Assembly: GCA_016188105.1 (NCBI GenBank)
Contig: JACPIL010000042.1
Coordinates: forward strand, 1-20,171
Reading direction: 5' to 3'
DNA from: Candidatus Woesearchaeota archaeon
GTDB taxonomy: Archaea; Nanobdellota; Nanobdellia; Woesearchaeales; GW2011-AR9
Length of the DNA: 20,171 bases
Shown here: piece after piece, positions 1 to 6,866 of the stretch
Layout of the letters: every line of letters begins with the position of its first letter
Numbering within the stretch: position 1 is the stretch's first letter
Made by a program: the position numbers and the translations under genes
The notes under the pieces: generated by a model
What the model saw: the letters and a program-made list of their open reading frames with translations, nothing else
Databases searched by the model: none
What the model was told of the DNA's origin: nothing

Positions 1-141
1 AATCCAGAACCAGGACATTGCCTCATCATTCCAGGAAAAGGTCTTCATCTGCAAAGCAAGAGAATAAAACCATTAAAACACCAAGTTAGCATACCTTCAA
101 ACTTTGTTCTTCCTAGACTAGCGATGGGATTAGGATTTTAA
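1..141 (+). CDS. C-terminal fragment of a 2-oxoglutarate/Fe(II)-type oxygenase (cut by window start)
   Basis: Reading frame 1 is open from the first base to a TAA at 139-141, giving the last 46 residues of a protein whose start lies outside the window. The fragment begins NPEPGHCLIIPGKG and continues to KPLKHQV and PRLAMGLGF. It aligns with the end of the next gene (NPEPGHLLVFKG, KSLKHRV, ARTAAVYG). That part of the isopenicillin-N-synthase-like fold carries the distal iron-binding His (in KHQV) and, 12 residues later, an Arg-x-Ala that could hold the 2-oxoglutarate carboxylate. The two genes are therefore tandem paralogues, with only two bases between this stop and the next ATG, so co-transcription is likely. 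Family membership rests on the alignment with the complete neighbour; the substrate is unknown. Confidence 0.7.
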   Translation, partial: NPEPGHCLIIPGKGLHLQSKRIKPLKHQVSIPSNFVLPRLAMGLGF

Positions 142-143
142 AA

Positions 144-860
144 ATGGGGATCCCGACAGTAAAGATTGAATTGTACCAACAAGACTTAAAAGAATTTGCC
201 CAACAAATTGGAACAGCCTTGACAATAAGAAAAGTTTTTCAGATCGATGGGTTTGACCAAGCAAAGTTAGATGAGCTCTATCGAAGGGCTGATTCCTTAC
301 TCGATAGATATAGACACATCTTCAAAGAGGGTAAACATTTGCCATCCGAATACCGATGCGAAAGGATCAGAAACAATAATCAAAAAAATTATCAGCAAAC
401 TTTAGTTATGACTGATACTATCATTGCTGACCAGCACTTCAAATCCTTAGCCACAGCTGTAGAAGATAATTTTACAGAGATTTACCAAAAAATTGCTGAG
501 GGGCTAAATCTCTATTTGAAAGACAGCAAGGGCATTTCAAGAAGAAATAGAAAGACTATGATCATTGCCCGCTATAATCCAGGGCAAGAACAAAATTGTC
601 CAACACTCAGCGAAGGTGAAGAGGTGATCTTAGTGGAAGAACATATTGATGGAAGAGAAATAACCCTCACCCCTACAGCAACGAAGCCAGGCTTGGAAGG
701 TTTCATCAACCGCGAATGGATCCGTCTAAACCCCGAACCAGGCCATCTGCTTGTCTTTAAAGGGACTATCCCATATGAGAATAAAATAAAATCACTAAAA
801 CATAGAGTAAGAGTTTTTTCTCCATTTAGGGAAGCAAGAACCGCTGCGGTATATGGTTAA
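144..860 (+). CDS. 2-oxoglutarate/Fe(II)-dependent oxygenase-like protein (isopenicillin N synthase/GA-oxidase fold)
   Basis: The 238-residue protein shows the layout of the isopenicillin N synthase-like oxygenases, which use Fe(II) and usually 2-oxoglutarate to hydroxylate or desaturate small molecules. ARYNP near residue 142 matches the family's YYPP-type strand. H167-I-D169 is the HxD iron motif, followed by ITLTPT and a GLEGF-NREWIRLNPEPGHLLVFKG stretch that mirrors the family's GLQV-GEW-V-P-PG pattern. H220 in KHRV is the distal iron ligand, and R232 is the candidate 2-oxoglutarate-binding arginine. The usual R-x-S is R-x-A here and in the upstream paralogue. The N-terminal 100 residues are weakly conserved. 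The ATG starts two bases after the upstream stop. Such enzymes are uncommon in archaea, so transfer from another domain is possible. The substrate cannot be read from the sequence. Confidence 0.75.
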   Translation: MGIPTVKIELYQQDLKEFAQQIGTALTIRKVFQIDGFDQAKLDELYRRADSLLDRYRHIFKEGKHLPSEYRCERIRNNNQKNYQQTLVMTDTIIADQHFKSLATAVEDNFTEIYQKIAEGLNLYLKDSKGISRRNRKTMIIARYNPGQEQNCPTLSEGEEVILVEEHIDGREITLTPTATKPGLEGFINREWIRLNPEPGHLLVFKGTIPYENKIKSLKHRVRVFSPFREARTAAVYG

Positions 861-897
861 CATTGCAAAATGGTAGAAATGATCCTTATTCCTCGAC

Positions 898-2412
898 TCA
901 CTCAAACCCAACATAACTCTGTTCAACTTGTTCTTTCTTACTTCTCTTCACAAATTCAGAAAACAAGGGAACTTTCACCGGAACTGCAAATCGAGTAAAT
1001 ATCGATGAAACTAACGCTTCGCCTTTATCAAGAGAGGCAATATTTCTATTATCCTGCGATAAGTCCTGCGGCGATGATTCAATCACCGCCTGCCGTTCCG
1101 AGCCCATTTCAATACCAAGAATGATTTTTGTGTTCATATTTGCTAAAATAGGTTTTGGAATCTCTGACGGCAACTGGGTAATCGCGATCAAACCGACTTT
1201 AAACTTCCGCCCTTCACGGGCGATGGTATCAAAAACATTGCCTCCTTGCTCCAAGACATTCTTTCCCAGCACTCGAAGCGCCTCTTCCAGCACTACAGAA
1301 ACAACCGGCTTCTCATCCAACAAACCGATTCTCTTGTAGTACCGATATTTGTCAAAAATCTCGTTGGTTACCAAACTTCCAATTAGGATCTCCACTGCTC
1401 CAGAAAAATAACTGGTATCAACGATAACCATTTTTCCCTGCTCTAGGTCCTGACAAATTTCTGTTAAGGTATTCTCACCAGCAATCGTATCAAAAATTCC
1501 CTGGCACGATAATTGTCCGTTATCAAAATCTAATCCTAACAAAGATATCAACTTACGTTTTACTACGGCAATAGTATCCTCATGAAAACGTACGTTTTCA
1601 ATCTTCTCTTCTTTCAACACACTCAAAATCCAATTCTGTCCAAACTTTTTGTAATACACCTGCAGACACTGCCGCTGTGGATCAGTCAATCCTATTGCGC
1701 CTTGAAAATGATCCGGTTTTAATTTGTTGATATTAATCTTCAAAGTTCTGGCTCCTACGGGAGGCTTGACTGGTGTATAATAACTTACTCTATTTGCGGC
1801 AGGATGATCTTTCAACCCTAGGCTAGTACGGCCATAGTATTCATCATGCGGATCTAATACCAACATCCCAGCATAATCCTTCTCCAACACATCCCATAAT
1901 ATGCAGGACATCAAGTTACTTTTTCCTTTACCGGTTGATGCAGGGATCAAAACGTGATGACTTAATACTTCTTTCCCTGGCAAGAGGATATCAAAATCAA
2001 GTTCCTTGCTGCCGCTTCTCAATTTTCCTAAAAATAAAGGATGCAGGGGCTTAGTGATAAAAGAGAGATCCTCTTTGCTTATTTCGCGGACAGTTGAAAA
2101 AAACGACGGTAACTTTTTACAGATTTTACTTCCCTGGGCGATATTTAGTACTGGCTTCAACAACGCTAACTGATAATTACGCAGCTTCTCATCCATGATC
2201 GTGAAGCTTCCTTCTTCTAAATTCATCCCTGCCACCATCTCTAAATTTTGCTGCGAGATCTGGCTGCCATAAACTAAATCATACACCTGAAGAATGAATT
2301 TTTCCCCAGCATTATCAATAACCGCCAATTCCCCGATTTCCAGAGAAGAATCAGCTTTTACCCTTACTATGATCTTAGAAAAGTCGCCGGAAACAACCTG
2401 CCCTTTAGTCAT
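898..2412 (-). CDS. herA: HerA-like hexameric DNA-translocating ATPase (DUF87/HAS-barrel)
   Basis: 504 residues, the normal size for HerA, an archaeal FtsK/HerA-superfamily ATPase that pumps DNA and works with the nuclease NurA in end resection. Residues 1-120 are beta-rich and fit the HAS-barrel. The P-loop is ASTGKGKS (158-165), with Ala replacing the first Gly. MLVLDPHDEY (183-192) is the DPHxEY-type motif. VVLEEALR (374-381) carries the acidic pair, REGR (399-402) is a candidate arginine finger, and ITQLPSE (411-417) matches the sensor glutamine region. The nuclease NurA and Mre11/Rad50, common partners in archaeal operons, are not adjacent. A weak TATA-like TTAAAAAT lies about 28-29 nt upstream of the ATG, suggesting a leaderless mRNA. 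A DUF87 ATPase with a role other than repair remains possible. Confidence 0.85.
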   Translation of the reverse strand: MTKGQVVSGDFSKIIVRVKADSSLEIGELAVIDNAGEKFILQVYDLVYGSQISQQNLEMVAGMNLEEGSFTIMDEKLRNYQLALLKPVLNIAQGSKICKKLPSFFSTVREISKEDLSFITKPLHPLFLGKLRSGSKELDFDILLPGKEVLSHHVLIPASTGKGKSNLMSCILWDVLEKDYAGMLVLDPHDEYYGRTSLGLKDHPAANRVSYYTPVKPPVGARTLKININKLKPDHFQGAIGLTDPQRQCLQVYYKKFGQNWILSVLKEEKIENVRFHEDTIAVVKRKLISLLGLDFDNGQLSCQGIFDTIAGENTLTEICQDLEQGKMVIVDTSYFSGAVEILIGSLVTNEIFDKYRYYKRIGLLDEKPVVSVVLEEALRVLGKNVLEQGGNVFDTIAREGRKFKVGLIAITQLPSEIPKPILANMNTKIILGIEMGSERQAVIESSPQDLSQDNRNIASLDKGEALVSSIFTRFAVPVKVPLFSEFVKRSKKEQVEQSYVGFE

Positions 2413-2481
2413 AAGAAGAAGCTAAGTTGATTATTTTTAACCATTTAGATACTGGAAGACAACATCATCCTAAACAAAATC

Positions 2482-2489
2482 TTTATAAA
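2482..2489 (+). promoter_or_regulatory. TATA box of the eL33 gene
   Basis: TTTATAAA begins exactly 30 nt before the ATG at 2512, so transcription should start at or next to the start codon (leaderless). A C5 tract at 2493-2497 sits 11 nt after the first T of the box, as at the eS19 and eS1 promoters. Confidence 0.8.
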
Positions 2490-2511
2490 ACACCCCCATT
2501 TCCAAGAGATC

Positions 2512-2766
2512 ATGGAAGCAACTGTCGTAAATTTCAGGATGGGAAGACACCATAAAAAGGACAAGCAGATGGTAGTTAAAGTAGCTACTTCCCCAGATGC
2601 AGCCGCTAAATTCATCGGTAAAACCATTACCTGGACTTCCCCTGCCGGAAAAGAAATCAAGGGAAAAGTTACTCAGTTGCATGGCCGAACTGGCAGTGTC
2701 CGAGTTCATTTTTCTGAAAAAGGATTACCTGGGCAATCTTTAGGCCAAAAAGTAAAAGCGCATTAA
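2512..2766 (+). CDS. rpl35ae: Large-subunit ribosomal protein eL33 (L35Ae)
   Basis: 84 residues, matching archaeal L35Ae in size and sequence: NFRMGRHHKKDKQ near the start, IGKTITWTSPAGKEIKGKV in the middle, then LHGRTGSVRVHF and LPGQSLGQKV at the end. The family is small, basic and beta-barrel-like, and binds 23S rRNA in the large subunit. The ATG sits 30 nt after a TATA box, so the transcript is probably leaderless. It is divergent from the HerA-like gene and is followed by a separate promoter for the next gene, so it appears monocistronic. It is unlinked to the other ribosomal proteins in the window. Confidence 0.95.
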   Translation: MEATVVNFRMGRHHKKDKQMVVKVATSPDAAAKFIGKTITWTSPAGKEIKGKVTQLHGRTGSVRVHFSEKGLPGQSLGQKVKAH

Positions 2767-2808
2767 TTCTTAATTACTAACTTGATAGTAACAATTATAA
2801 AGAGAATT

Positions 2809-2816
2809 TTTATAAA
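2809..2816 (+). promoter_or_regulatory. TATA box of the 192-residue orphan gene
   Basis: TTTATAAA begins 29 nt upstream of the ATG at 2838, consistent with leaderless transcription. Unlike the ribosomal-protein promoters, no C tract follows it. Confidence 0.7.
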
Positions 2817-2837
2817 TAAACTGCTGTTTATCAGTTT

Positions 2838-3416
2838 ATGGATGCAACATTAGAGATGCTTGGCTTTTCTGTACCGCTTGGTTTCCTTCAATCCTATCAC
2901 GATGATGGTTTTGTCAAAAATTTGGTAGACTATCTTGAACAATTGAGAGGATACGATCAAGAAAAACCATTGAGTCCTGCTCAGCTGTTTCAAAGAAGCA
3001 TGGATACGCAACGATTACGCAATTCTCTTGGGATCACTTTTACTGTAAAGAAACCATGGCTACGCTGGTTATCACAGACAAAAAAAGAAGAAGTGCATCT
3101 TGCTTATCTTCGGCCTACAAATGCGATGGTAGAGATTTATGTTCGCGGACAGCAGGAAACAGATGCTCTACGCGAATTAGGTCAGTTAGATGCATTAGAA
3201 AAAATTATTGAAGCCCGCTATGGCCTTTCTTTTGCTGGTCTAGCCAGAAAGGAAATTATAGATATTGGGGGAGTCCATAGCCTATTAAGGAGACATAGCG
3301 CATCAGAAATTTACCGTTTTGGCAACAACAATAGAATGTTAAGTGCGCTGAGCAAAATCAACAGAGCATCAATAAGATCAGGTTACGGAGAAGTGTCAAG
3401 GATAGAATCGCACTAA
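2838..3416 (+). CDS. Hypothetical protein, 192 residues
   Basis: I do not recognise this protein. It is soluble-looking, with no signal peptide or membrane segment, and mixes helical and basic stretches. A middle part (about residues 60-110, KKPWLRWLSQ to MVEIYVRGQQE) looks like alternating strand and turn. A helical section (about 113-140) contains LRELGQLDALEKIIEARYG. The C-terminus is Arg/Ser-rich (LLRRHSASEIYRF, RASIRSGYGEVSR). It has its own TATA box 29 nt upstream and no ribosome binding site, so it should be a leaderless single gene. It converges on the membrane-protein gene at 3424 with seven bases between the stops. The good promoter and long open frame support it being real; the function is unknown. 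Confidence 0.75.
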   Translation: MDATLEMLGFSVPLGFLQSYHDDGFVKNLVDYLEQLRGYDQEKPLSPAQLFQRSMDTQRLRNSLGITFTVKKPWLRWLSQTKKEEVHLAYLRPTNAMVEIYVRGQQETDALRELGQLDALEKIIEARYGLSFAGLARKEIIDIGGVHSLLRRHSASEIYRFGNNNRMLSALSKINRASIRSGYGEVSRIESH

Positions 3417-3423
3417 TCAAAAA

Positions 3424-4560
3424 TTATTTCTTCCTTTTGTGATATTTCTCTAAACCTTCGTAGACATTCCCAAACTTTGCGCCAAGATCTTTAAATTTTT
3501 CAAGGATTTTACTAATCTCTCCTCTATCAGTAATTTCTTTTGGAATCTTCGAATCTAATTCATCTAAGACATTCTGTTGAATCGCATGCAGCCAATTGGT
3601 CACTTCCCCTATATAATCTCTATCTTCCTTATCGGCGCTTGCTAACAATCTATTACAATTCCTGATTGCTTCTTTCAATTGTTTTTTAAGTCTTTTAATT
3701 CCATTTCTGGCAGCTTTTGGTTTCAGATGACTAAGCTGAGTCTGGATCTCGCTTACCTCTTTCATAGCATCGACTAGATTCTTCCGAGCCGGACTAGTCA
3801 GATCTTCTCTTCGGCCTTTCTCTTCTTTTGCGCTCTGCGCTTCCGCTTTCTTGCCCACCCATTCCCGCAATGCCGCGCCTTTCTGCTGCCATTCTTTATC
3901 GGCAAGATCCTTCTCTGCATCTGTAGGTGGAGCAACAAAGAAAAATTTCACGATGTACCAAAAGATCATCAGGCTGACAAGGCTTAAGGCCCAATCAATA
4001 AACTGTTGCACCGTTCCTGCTACTGTTGTAGCTCCTGCCCCTACTCCAAAAACTTCTATTCTCATCGCCCCTAAAACCCAGAACAGAATCAAGGTAATGA
4101 TCAACTTCATCACTACCGTTCCTTTGGTATCCTTTTCTTTTCCTAAAATGTTTGGTAATTTCCATAACAAAAAGCCTAAACCAACTACAGGGCCGCCAAT
4201 CAGAAGCAATGCCACTGCCGTTGACCATCCTGCGCCAACGGCTAAGATAACATTTACCGGCAAAAAGATTGCTGAAATAATAGCCAATATCGCTGCGACC
4301 AATGCCCCCTGAGTTTTATTAAAAAAACTAAATGGTTTCTCTCCACCCTTGCCTAAGGCCGACATGACTGCAAAAAGAACTGCAAAAACCAGGAAGCCAA
4401 TTAAAATTCTCGTAAATGGCGCTAAACCTGAACCGCCCAGAAAACCTAATCCGCCAAACTGTGATAAGATAGTACCCCAGACATTTCCCAAGATCTCAAA
4501 TGGGCCTGCCTGAACTGCCGGGATTGACAATAAACTCAGTAACATCCAGATCTTTTTCAT
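3424..4560 (-). CDS. Membrane protein with N-terminal multi-helix module fused to a cytoplasmic helical domain (378 residues)
   Basis: Not a family I can name. Residues 1-18 are a signal peptide ending AVQA before GPFEILG. Hydrophobic segments follow at about 51-69, 86-100, 104-121, 123-135, 150-166 and 186-208. Residues 210-378 are charged and helical, probably a cytoplasmic coiled-coil domain ending KYHKRKK. Residues 20-165 resemble the protein at 5429-5986 (RILIGFLVFA with RILVGILVFA; AIISAIFLP with AIMSVIFIP; LLIGGPVVG with ILIGAPIVG). Residues 186-208 resemble the first helix of the protein at 4612-5427 (FIDWALSLVSLMIFW with LVDWGITILALMIVW). This gene therefore looks like a fused version of the two upstream genes. 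It has its own TATA box 30 nt upstream. Confidence 0.8.
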   Translation of the reverse strand: MKKIWMLLSLLSIPAVQAGPFEILGNVWGTILSQFGGLGFLGGSGLAPFTRILIGFLVFAVLFAVMSALGKGGEKPFSFFNKTQGALVAAILAIISAIFLPVNVILAVGAGWSTAVALLLIGGPVVGLGFLLWKLPNILGKEKDTKGTVVMKLIITLILFWVLGAMRIEVFGVGAGATTVAGTVQQFIDWALSLVSLMIFWYIVKFFFVAPPTDAEKDLADKEWQQKGAALREWVGKKAEAQSAKEEKGRREDLTSPARKNLVDAMKEVSEIQTQLSHLKPKAARNGIKRLKKQLKEAIRNCNRLLASADKEDRDYIGEVTNWLHAIQQNVLDELDSKIPKEITDRGEISKILEKFKDLGAKFGNVYEGLEKYHKRKK

Positions 4561-4582
4561 GCATCAAAAGAGTTCAAAGAAG

Positions 4583-4590
4583 TATATAAA
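4583..4590 (-). promoter_or_regulatory. TATA box of the fused membrane-protein gene
   Basis: On the minus strand TTTATATA starts at 4590, 30 nt upstream of the start codon at 4560. This gives the 378-residue gene its own leaderless transcript, separate from the two genes upstream of it. Confidence 0.7.
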
Positions 4591-4611
4591 ATTTGTGGGA
4601 GTGAAAAGTAT

Positions 4612-5427
4612 TTACTGTTCGTATAAGGGACGGGTTTCTTGAATAATTCCAGTCATCTCTTTCTTCGCTTCAGCTTGCTTACTGTATGCATCTTCGAGTA
4701 AGAATTCTTGCTGTTTAAAGACTTTAATCAATTGATACAGCTTATCTAAGCTAAATGCTACATCACTTCTAGCAACTAATGGGAACCAACCCCCACCAAA
4801 AGCTTCAGGCGGGATAGACTTGAGCCATTTCATGTTTTCAGATTCCACTATAGCCTGATACATCTCTTCTACCTTTGCTAGTTCATCAGCAGTTTCCGCG
4901 TGCAATACTATGATATGTTGTTCTAATTTCTTAACATCATCAGTTACTGCTATCTTTTTTTCTTTGAAGTAATTGAACATTTTTTCCAATCTTCGACTAT
5001 CTCGATTGGTAGCTCTGCTCAGATCACGGAAGTAACGCCGAGCCTCATTTAACTTACCACCAAACTGGTCTATGGCATTAACAAGAGCATTTTTTTGAGA
5101 TTGAGAAATTTTCCGTTGGCTGGCAACTGCTTCAAGTTCAGTCACGATGTGTACAGCCCAACTCTTCAGCCGATCTAAATATTCTTCTTCCTTTTCTTCA
5201 GTTATGAATTGATTTATCTCAGCTTTATGGGCTCTGCGCGCTAACCGCCTCGGTACGCTTCCTACAGCTTTAAATAACCCTTTCCCAGCACCCCAGACGC
5301 CGCCAGCCACTCCACCGCCAGATAATTTCAACAACTGAATGAACTCCCATACTATCATCAAAGCAAGAATAGTAATTCCCCAATCAACTAATCCCAAGAT
5401 TTGTTTTGCGAGGGTTTCGAGTACCAT
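4612..5427 (-). CDS. Membrane-anchored cytoplasmic helical protein (271 residues)
   Basis: Unrecognised protein. One membrane helix lies at about residues 10-35 (LVDWGITILALMIVWEFIQLL), followed by a Gly-rich and then basic stretch (VPRRLARRAHKAE). The positive-inside rule then places the remaining 200 residues in the cytoplasm. These are strongly helical and charged with heptad-like spacing, suggesting coiled coils. The membrane helix matches the last helix of the 378-residue neighbour, and the soluble part has the same general character, so it is probably the separate-gene form of that protein's C-terminal half. Its ATG lies one base after the stop of the 185-residue gene (TAA-G-ATG), which implies translational coupling and that the two products work together. 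Confidence 0.8.
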   Translation of the reverse strand: MVLETLAKQILGLVDWGITILALMIVWEFIQLLKLSGGGVAGGVWGAGKGLFKAVGSVPRRLARRAHKAEINQFITEEKEEEYLDRLKSWAVHIVTELEAVASQRKISQSQKNALVNAIDQFGGKLNEARRYFRDLSRATNRDSRRLEKMFNYFKEKKIAVTDDVKKLEQHIIVLHAETADELAKVEEMYQAIVESENMKWLKSIPPEAFGGGWFPLVARSDVAFSLDKLYQLIKVFKQQEFLLEDAYSKQAEAKKEMTGIIQETRPLYEQ

Positions 5428-5428
5428 C

Positions 5429-5986
5429 TTAGAATAACCCTCCCAACAACCCCGGGCTTAATAATTCTGAAGCCTGTTCTTTGACCCCAATTAAAACTGC
5501 TAATAAAATGAATAAAACTACAATGCGTAATAACACTCCGCCTTTGGTATCGCCAGGAATCATTCTAAATAATAATAATCCTCCAACAATGGGCGCGCCA
5601 ATCAAGATAGAGGCAATCACAGTTGCATAAGCTGCGCCAATCCCAGCCAGCACTGCGCCAGGAATAAATATTACCGACATAATGGCTAAAATGATACAAA
5701 CTGCGATAGAAACATTTCTATTTTCGCTCAAGCCAGGAACTGCGCTGGCTCCAACATAGAGTAAGGCAAAAACCAGAATACCGACCAGAATTCGCATGAA
5801 AGCAACTAAATTATCTTCATAATTACAAGTTCCAAACCAGCCCGACTTACATAAAAAACCCAGGGTGCCGATATTAATAATTTTGTCCCAAATTTCTCCA
5901 GCAGATGGACCAGGATCTGAAGTACATGAGACCAAAAAAAGACTGAGTAGTAATACTATAACCACACCTACTTTTTTCCAACTCAT
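5429..5986 (-). CDS. Polytopic membrane protein with a lipobox-like signal sequence (185 residues)
   Basis: Unrecognised family. Residues 1-21 form a signal sequence ending LFLVSC, where Cys21 could be lipid-modified. A short external segment contains two further cysteines (LCKSGWFGTCNY, 46-54), which may form a disulphide. Hydrophobic segments follow at about 64-82, 92-109, 112-125, 126-140 and 151-168. These align with the N-terminal half of the 378-residue protein: RILVGILVFALLY, AIMSVIFIPGAVLAGIGAAY and ILIGAPIVGGLLLF each have counterparts there. The gene is coupled to the 271-residue gene one base downstream. A TATA-like ATTTAATA begins 32 nt before the ATG. A membrane complex whose two modules are split here and fused in the next gene is the simplest reading. 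Confidence 0.8.
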   Translation of the reverse strand: MSWKKVGVVIVLLLSLFLVSCTSDPGPSAGEIWDKIINIGTLGFLCKSGWFGTCNYEDNLVAFMRILVGILVFALLYVGASAVPGLSENRNVSIAVCIILAIMSVIFIPGAVLAGIGAAYATVIASILIGAPIVGGLLLFRMIPGDTKGGVLLRIVVLFILLAVLIGVKEQASELLSPGLLGGLF

Positions 5987-6010
5987 GAGGACAAAGTAAC
6001 TTGTTTAGAT

Positions 6011-6018
6011 TATTAAAT
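6011..6018 (-). promoter_or_regulatory. TATA-like element of the 185/271-residue membrane-protein pair
   Basis: On the minus strand ATTTAATA starts at 6018, about 32 nt upstream of the start codon at 5986, the spacing seen at the other leaderless genes. The sequence is weaker than the TTTATAAA boxes elsewhere. Confidence 0.5.
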
Positions 6019-6065
6019 CTTTCTGTGATTAGAAGCCGATAGTTTTAGTAGCGTGTGCGTAGGCA

Positions 6066-6164
6066 CAACAACAATGACGCAGATGCGCCGAGGGTTGGCT
6101 CCTACGGAGTGGCGCATAGGACACGAACGTAGTGAGTGGCCGTCTGCCGTCTTTATTGTTGTTG
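6066..6164. repeat. GC-rich imperfect inverted repeat, candidate structured RNA or repeat element
   Basis: The outer arms CAACAACAAT (6066-6075) and ATTGTTGTTG (6155-6164) are perfect complements. The stem continues as GACGCAGA (6076-6083) with TCTGCCGTC (6143-6151), allowing one bulged C. Further in, TGCGCC (6084-6089) pairs with GGCGCA (6111-6116), and CTCC (6099-6102) with GGAG (6106-6109) around a TAC loop. The stretch is visibly richer in G+C than the AT-rich intergenic DNA around it. It fills the 245-base gap between two divergent genes and lies upstream of the eS19 promoter. It could be a non-coding RNA, a REP-like dispersed element or a regulatory fold. Box C/D or H/ACA motifs are not clear. 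Confidence 0.5.
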
Positions 6165-6201
6165 CAAAATGATTCTTTTTATCATCCCATCTGAAGAAAA
6201 C

Positions 6202-6209
6202 TTTATAAA
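6202..6209 (+). promoter_or_regulatory. TATA box of the eS19-eL39-eL31 operon
   Basis: TTTATAAA begins 30 nt before the eS19 ATG at 6232, predicting a leaderless operon transcript. A C5 tract at 6213-6217 begins 11 nt after the first T, matching the eL33 and eS1 promoters. Confidence 0.8.
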
Positions 6210-6231
6210 TAACCCCCAATCCTGAAGCGGT

Positions 6232-6678
6232 ATGACTCATATCTTAACTGTAAACCCTATCGAATTGAACAAAAAGGTTGCTGAAGAGCTTAAGAAACAA
6301 AAATTAGTCCAACCAACTGTCTGGTCAAAATTCGTCAAAACCGGTCACCATAAGGATAGATTACCTGACAATCCAGAATGGTGGTATGCCAGATCAGCAG
6401 CAGTTCTACGCAGCGTCGCTAAACTAGGTCCAGTTGGAACAGAAAAGCTCAGGACAAAATTCGGCGGCAGAAAAAGACGTGGTTACCTCCCCGGACACTT
6501 CTACAAAGCTTCTGGTTCAATCTTGAGAAAAATTCTCCAGCAGCTTGAAAAATCCGGATTAATCCAACAAACTCAAAAAGGCGTCCACAAAGGACGGATA
6601 TTAACTCCGAAAGGAACTTCCCTCTTAGACAAAATCGCAGTCCAAATGTCCAAACAGGAACATAAAGACTCACAATAA
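6232..6678 (+). CDS. rps19e: Small-subunit ribosomal protein eS19
   Basis: 148 residues, the usual length for archaeal S19e, a winged-helix-like protein of the 30S head that is also needed for small-subunit maturation. Conserved family segments are visible: PTVWSKFVKTGHHKDRLP, PEWWYARSAAVLRSV, GPVGTEKLRTKFGGRKRRG, and the C-terminal LEKSGLIQ-KG-GRILTPKGTSLLDKIA. It is the first gene of a plus-strand ribosomal operon with a TATA box 30 nt upstream, and eL39 starts eight bases after its stop. In many archaea a PDCD5-family gene sits between eS19 and eL39; none is present here. Confidence 0.95.
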   Translation: MTHILTVNPIELNKKVAEELKKQKLVQPTVWSKFVKTGHHKDRLPDNPEWWYARSAAVLRSVAKLGPVGTEKLRTKFGGRKRRGYLPGHFYKASGSILRKILQQLEKSGLIQQTQKGVHKGRILTPKGTSLLDKIAVQMSKQEHKDSQ

Positions 6679-6686
6679 ATTACACC

Positions 6687-6860
6687 ATGGCTACATTCAA
6701 ACATCCTGCAAAAAAGAAACGCTTGATCAAAATCAGTAAACAAACTAAATGGGCTCCTTTCTGGGCAGTCTTCAAGACCTACGGAAAAGGAAGACGGGTT
6801 CATCCTTCCAGAATCACCCATGTAAAGCGAAACTGGAGACGCTCAAAAACAAAAGTATAG
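6687..6860 (+). CDS. rpl39e: Large-subunit ribosomal protein eL39
   Basis: A 57-residue basic protein. It contains KKKRLIKISKQTKWAPFW, then AVFKTYGKGRRVHPSR, and ends NWRRSKTKV, the hallmark L39e tail. L39e lines the wall of the nascent-peptide exit tunnel. Most archaeal versions are about 50 residues; this one has a slightly longer middle (RITHVK before the tail). It lies eight bases after the eS19 stop and six bases before eL31, so it is part of the same operon. Confidence 0.95.
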   Translation: MATFKHPAKKKRLIKISKQTKWAPFWAVFKTYGKGRRVHPSRITHVKRNWRRSKTKV

Positions 6861-6866
6861 ATTAAC

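Noticed and set aside
3851..4312. Plus-strand open frame opposite the 378-residue membrane protein
   Set aside because: Antisense shadow: Pro/Thr/Lys-rich with no promoter, while the minus strand shows a signal peptide, membrane helices and paralogues.
6013..6240. Open frame on the minus strand through the GC-rich gap
   Set aside because: It overlaps the inverted repeat and the eS19 promoter and start, has an unlikely composition and no promoter of its own.
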